Below the pieces are notes generated by a model that saw only the letters and a program-made list of their open reading frames with translations, made no database searches and was not told the origin of the DNA. Of a stretch of 64,000 nucleotides of DNA, positions 63,738-64,000 are shown one piece after another. The stretch is from Undibacterium pigrum (GTDB taxonomy: Bacteria; Pseudomonadota; Gammaproteobacteria; Burkholderiales; Burkholderiaceae_D). A program made the translations under genes and the position numbers. Positions within the stretch are counted from its first letter, which is position 1. Every line of letters begins with the position of its first letter. The stretch is taken from positions 62,001 to 126,000 of the forward strand of contig NZ_QJKB01000003.1 of NCBI RefSeq assembly GCF_003201815.1. Reading direction: 5' to 3'.

Positions 63738-64000
63738 TTACAGAGTTGCGCCGCCTACTGTGCGGTTGCATGGGCACAGTTCGTCTGTTTGCAGACCATC
63801 CAGAATACGCAGGATTTCTGTAGGGTTGCGGCCAACATTGAGGTTGTTGACAGAAACGTGCTGGATGACATTGTCAGGATCAACGATGAAGGTCGCGCGC
63901 AGTGCAACACCGGCGTTAACATCACGTACACCCAGCATGTCTACCAAAGAACCTGTTGCATCACCGAACGCGTAGTGGTTCAGTTTGTCCAGGTCTTTGT
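63738..64000 (-). CDS. ahpC: Alkyl hydroperoxide reductase subunit C, C-terminal part (partial)
   Basis: The last 86 or so codons; the start lies beyond the right edge. ALRATFIVDPDNVIQHVSV is the peroxiredoxin core, and the resolving Cys is in the C-terminal TDELCPCNRT. It reduces peroxides with AhpD. The stop is at 63738-63740. Confidence 0.93.
   Translation of the reverse strand, partial: KDLDKLNHYAFGDATGSLVDMLGVRDVNAGVALRATFIVDPDNVIQHVSVNNLNVGRNPTEILRILDGLQTDELCPCNRTVGGATL

Overview
The window looks like the chromosome of a betaproteobacterium of the Oxalobacteraceae (Undibacterium / Janthinobacterium / Herbaspirillum relatives). The base composition is close to 50% GC. The core gene blocks fit that family: lptD-surA-pdxA-rsmA divergent from amgK-murU-pepP-ubiH, cyoABCD with SURF1 and a RegB/RegA pair, and a split-alpha pntAA/pntAB/pntB transhydrogenase. 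This placement rests on gene order and protein likeness, not on a marker gene. Genes are tightly packed on both strands. No rRNA, tRNA, CRISPR array, phage or insertion sequence was recognised.

Layout. 1-1.4 kb: the end of cystathionine beta-synthase overlaps a cystathionine gamma-lyase/synthase (transsulfuration). 1.4-6.5 kb: a lipoprotein and a two-gene unit coding for a LodB-like flavoprotein and a 983-residue protein that fuses a heme-catalase domain to a LodA-type (cysteine tryptophylquinone) oxidase domain. 6.7-16.9 kb: accessory metabolism and regulation, namely a NrtR-type Nudix regulator, a prolyl-4-hydroxylase-like oxygenase, a frameshifted ChaN/Tiki-like gene, a PhyH oxygenase with a TIM-barrel isomerase and a divergent LysR regulator, an M50 peptidase, a MocR regulator and a BenE transporter. 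17-24.5 kb: second-messenger cluster with a class II cyclic-nucleotide phosphodiesterase, GAF-HD-GYP and CHASE2-cyclase on the minus strand, followed by an orphan GAF-GspE ATPase. 24.6-38 kb: gloA, pgi, a response regulator, and the outer-membrane biogenesis and peptidoglycan-recycling blocks. 38-47 kb: an MFS symporter, the bo3 quinol oxidase with SURF1, and RegBA. 47-53 kb: a LysE exporter, an HD-GYP-like protein that has lost its HD pair beside a double-receiver regulator, and arginine degradation (Lrp, ornithine cyclodeaminase, arginase). 53-64 kb: pnt genes with panD inserted, nudJ-mnmA, RpiR with isoaspartyl peptidase, an SPFH protein, and ahpC/ahpD.

How the genes work together. The bo3 oxidase, its SURF1 factor and the redox-sensing RegBA pair form a respiratory unit. 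The arginase, cyclodeaminase and Lrp genes form an arginine-to-proline route. LptD/SurA with AmgK/MurU concern the envelope. Peroxide chemistry appears twice, in the catalase-LodA fusion and in ahpCD.

The most unusual item is the catalase-LodA fusion. It carries recognisable heme-site residues in its first third and the candidate quinone-cofactor Cys and Trp in its last third, so one polypeptide may both make and consume peroxide. Intergenic DNA also holds two doublets of a 23-bp REP-type palindrome, a 170-bp imperfect palindrome next to pgi, a hairpin-rich element near 62.7-63.1 kb, and several clear inverted repeats that look like operators.
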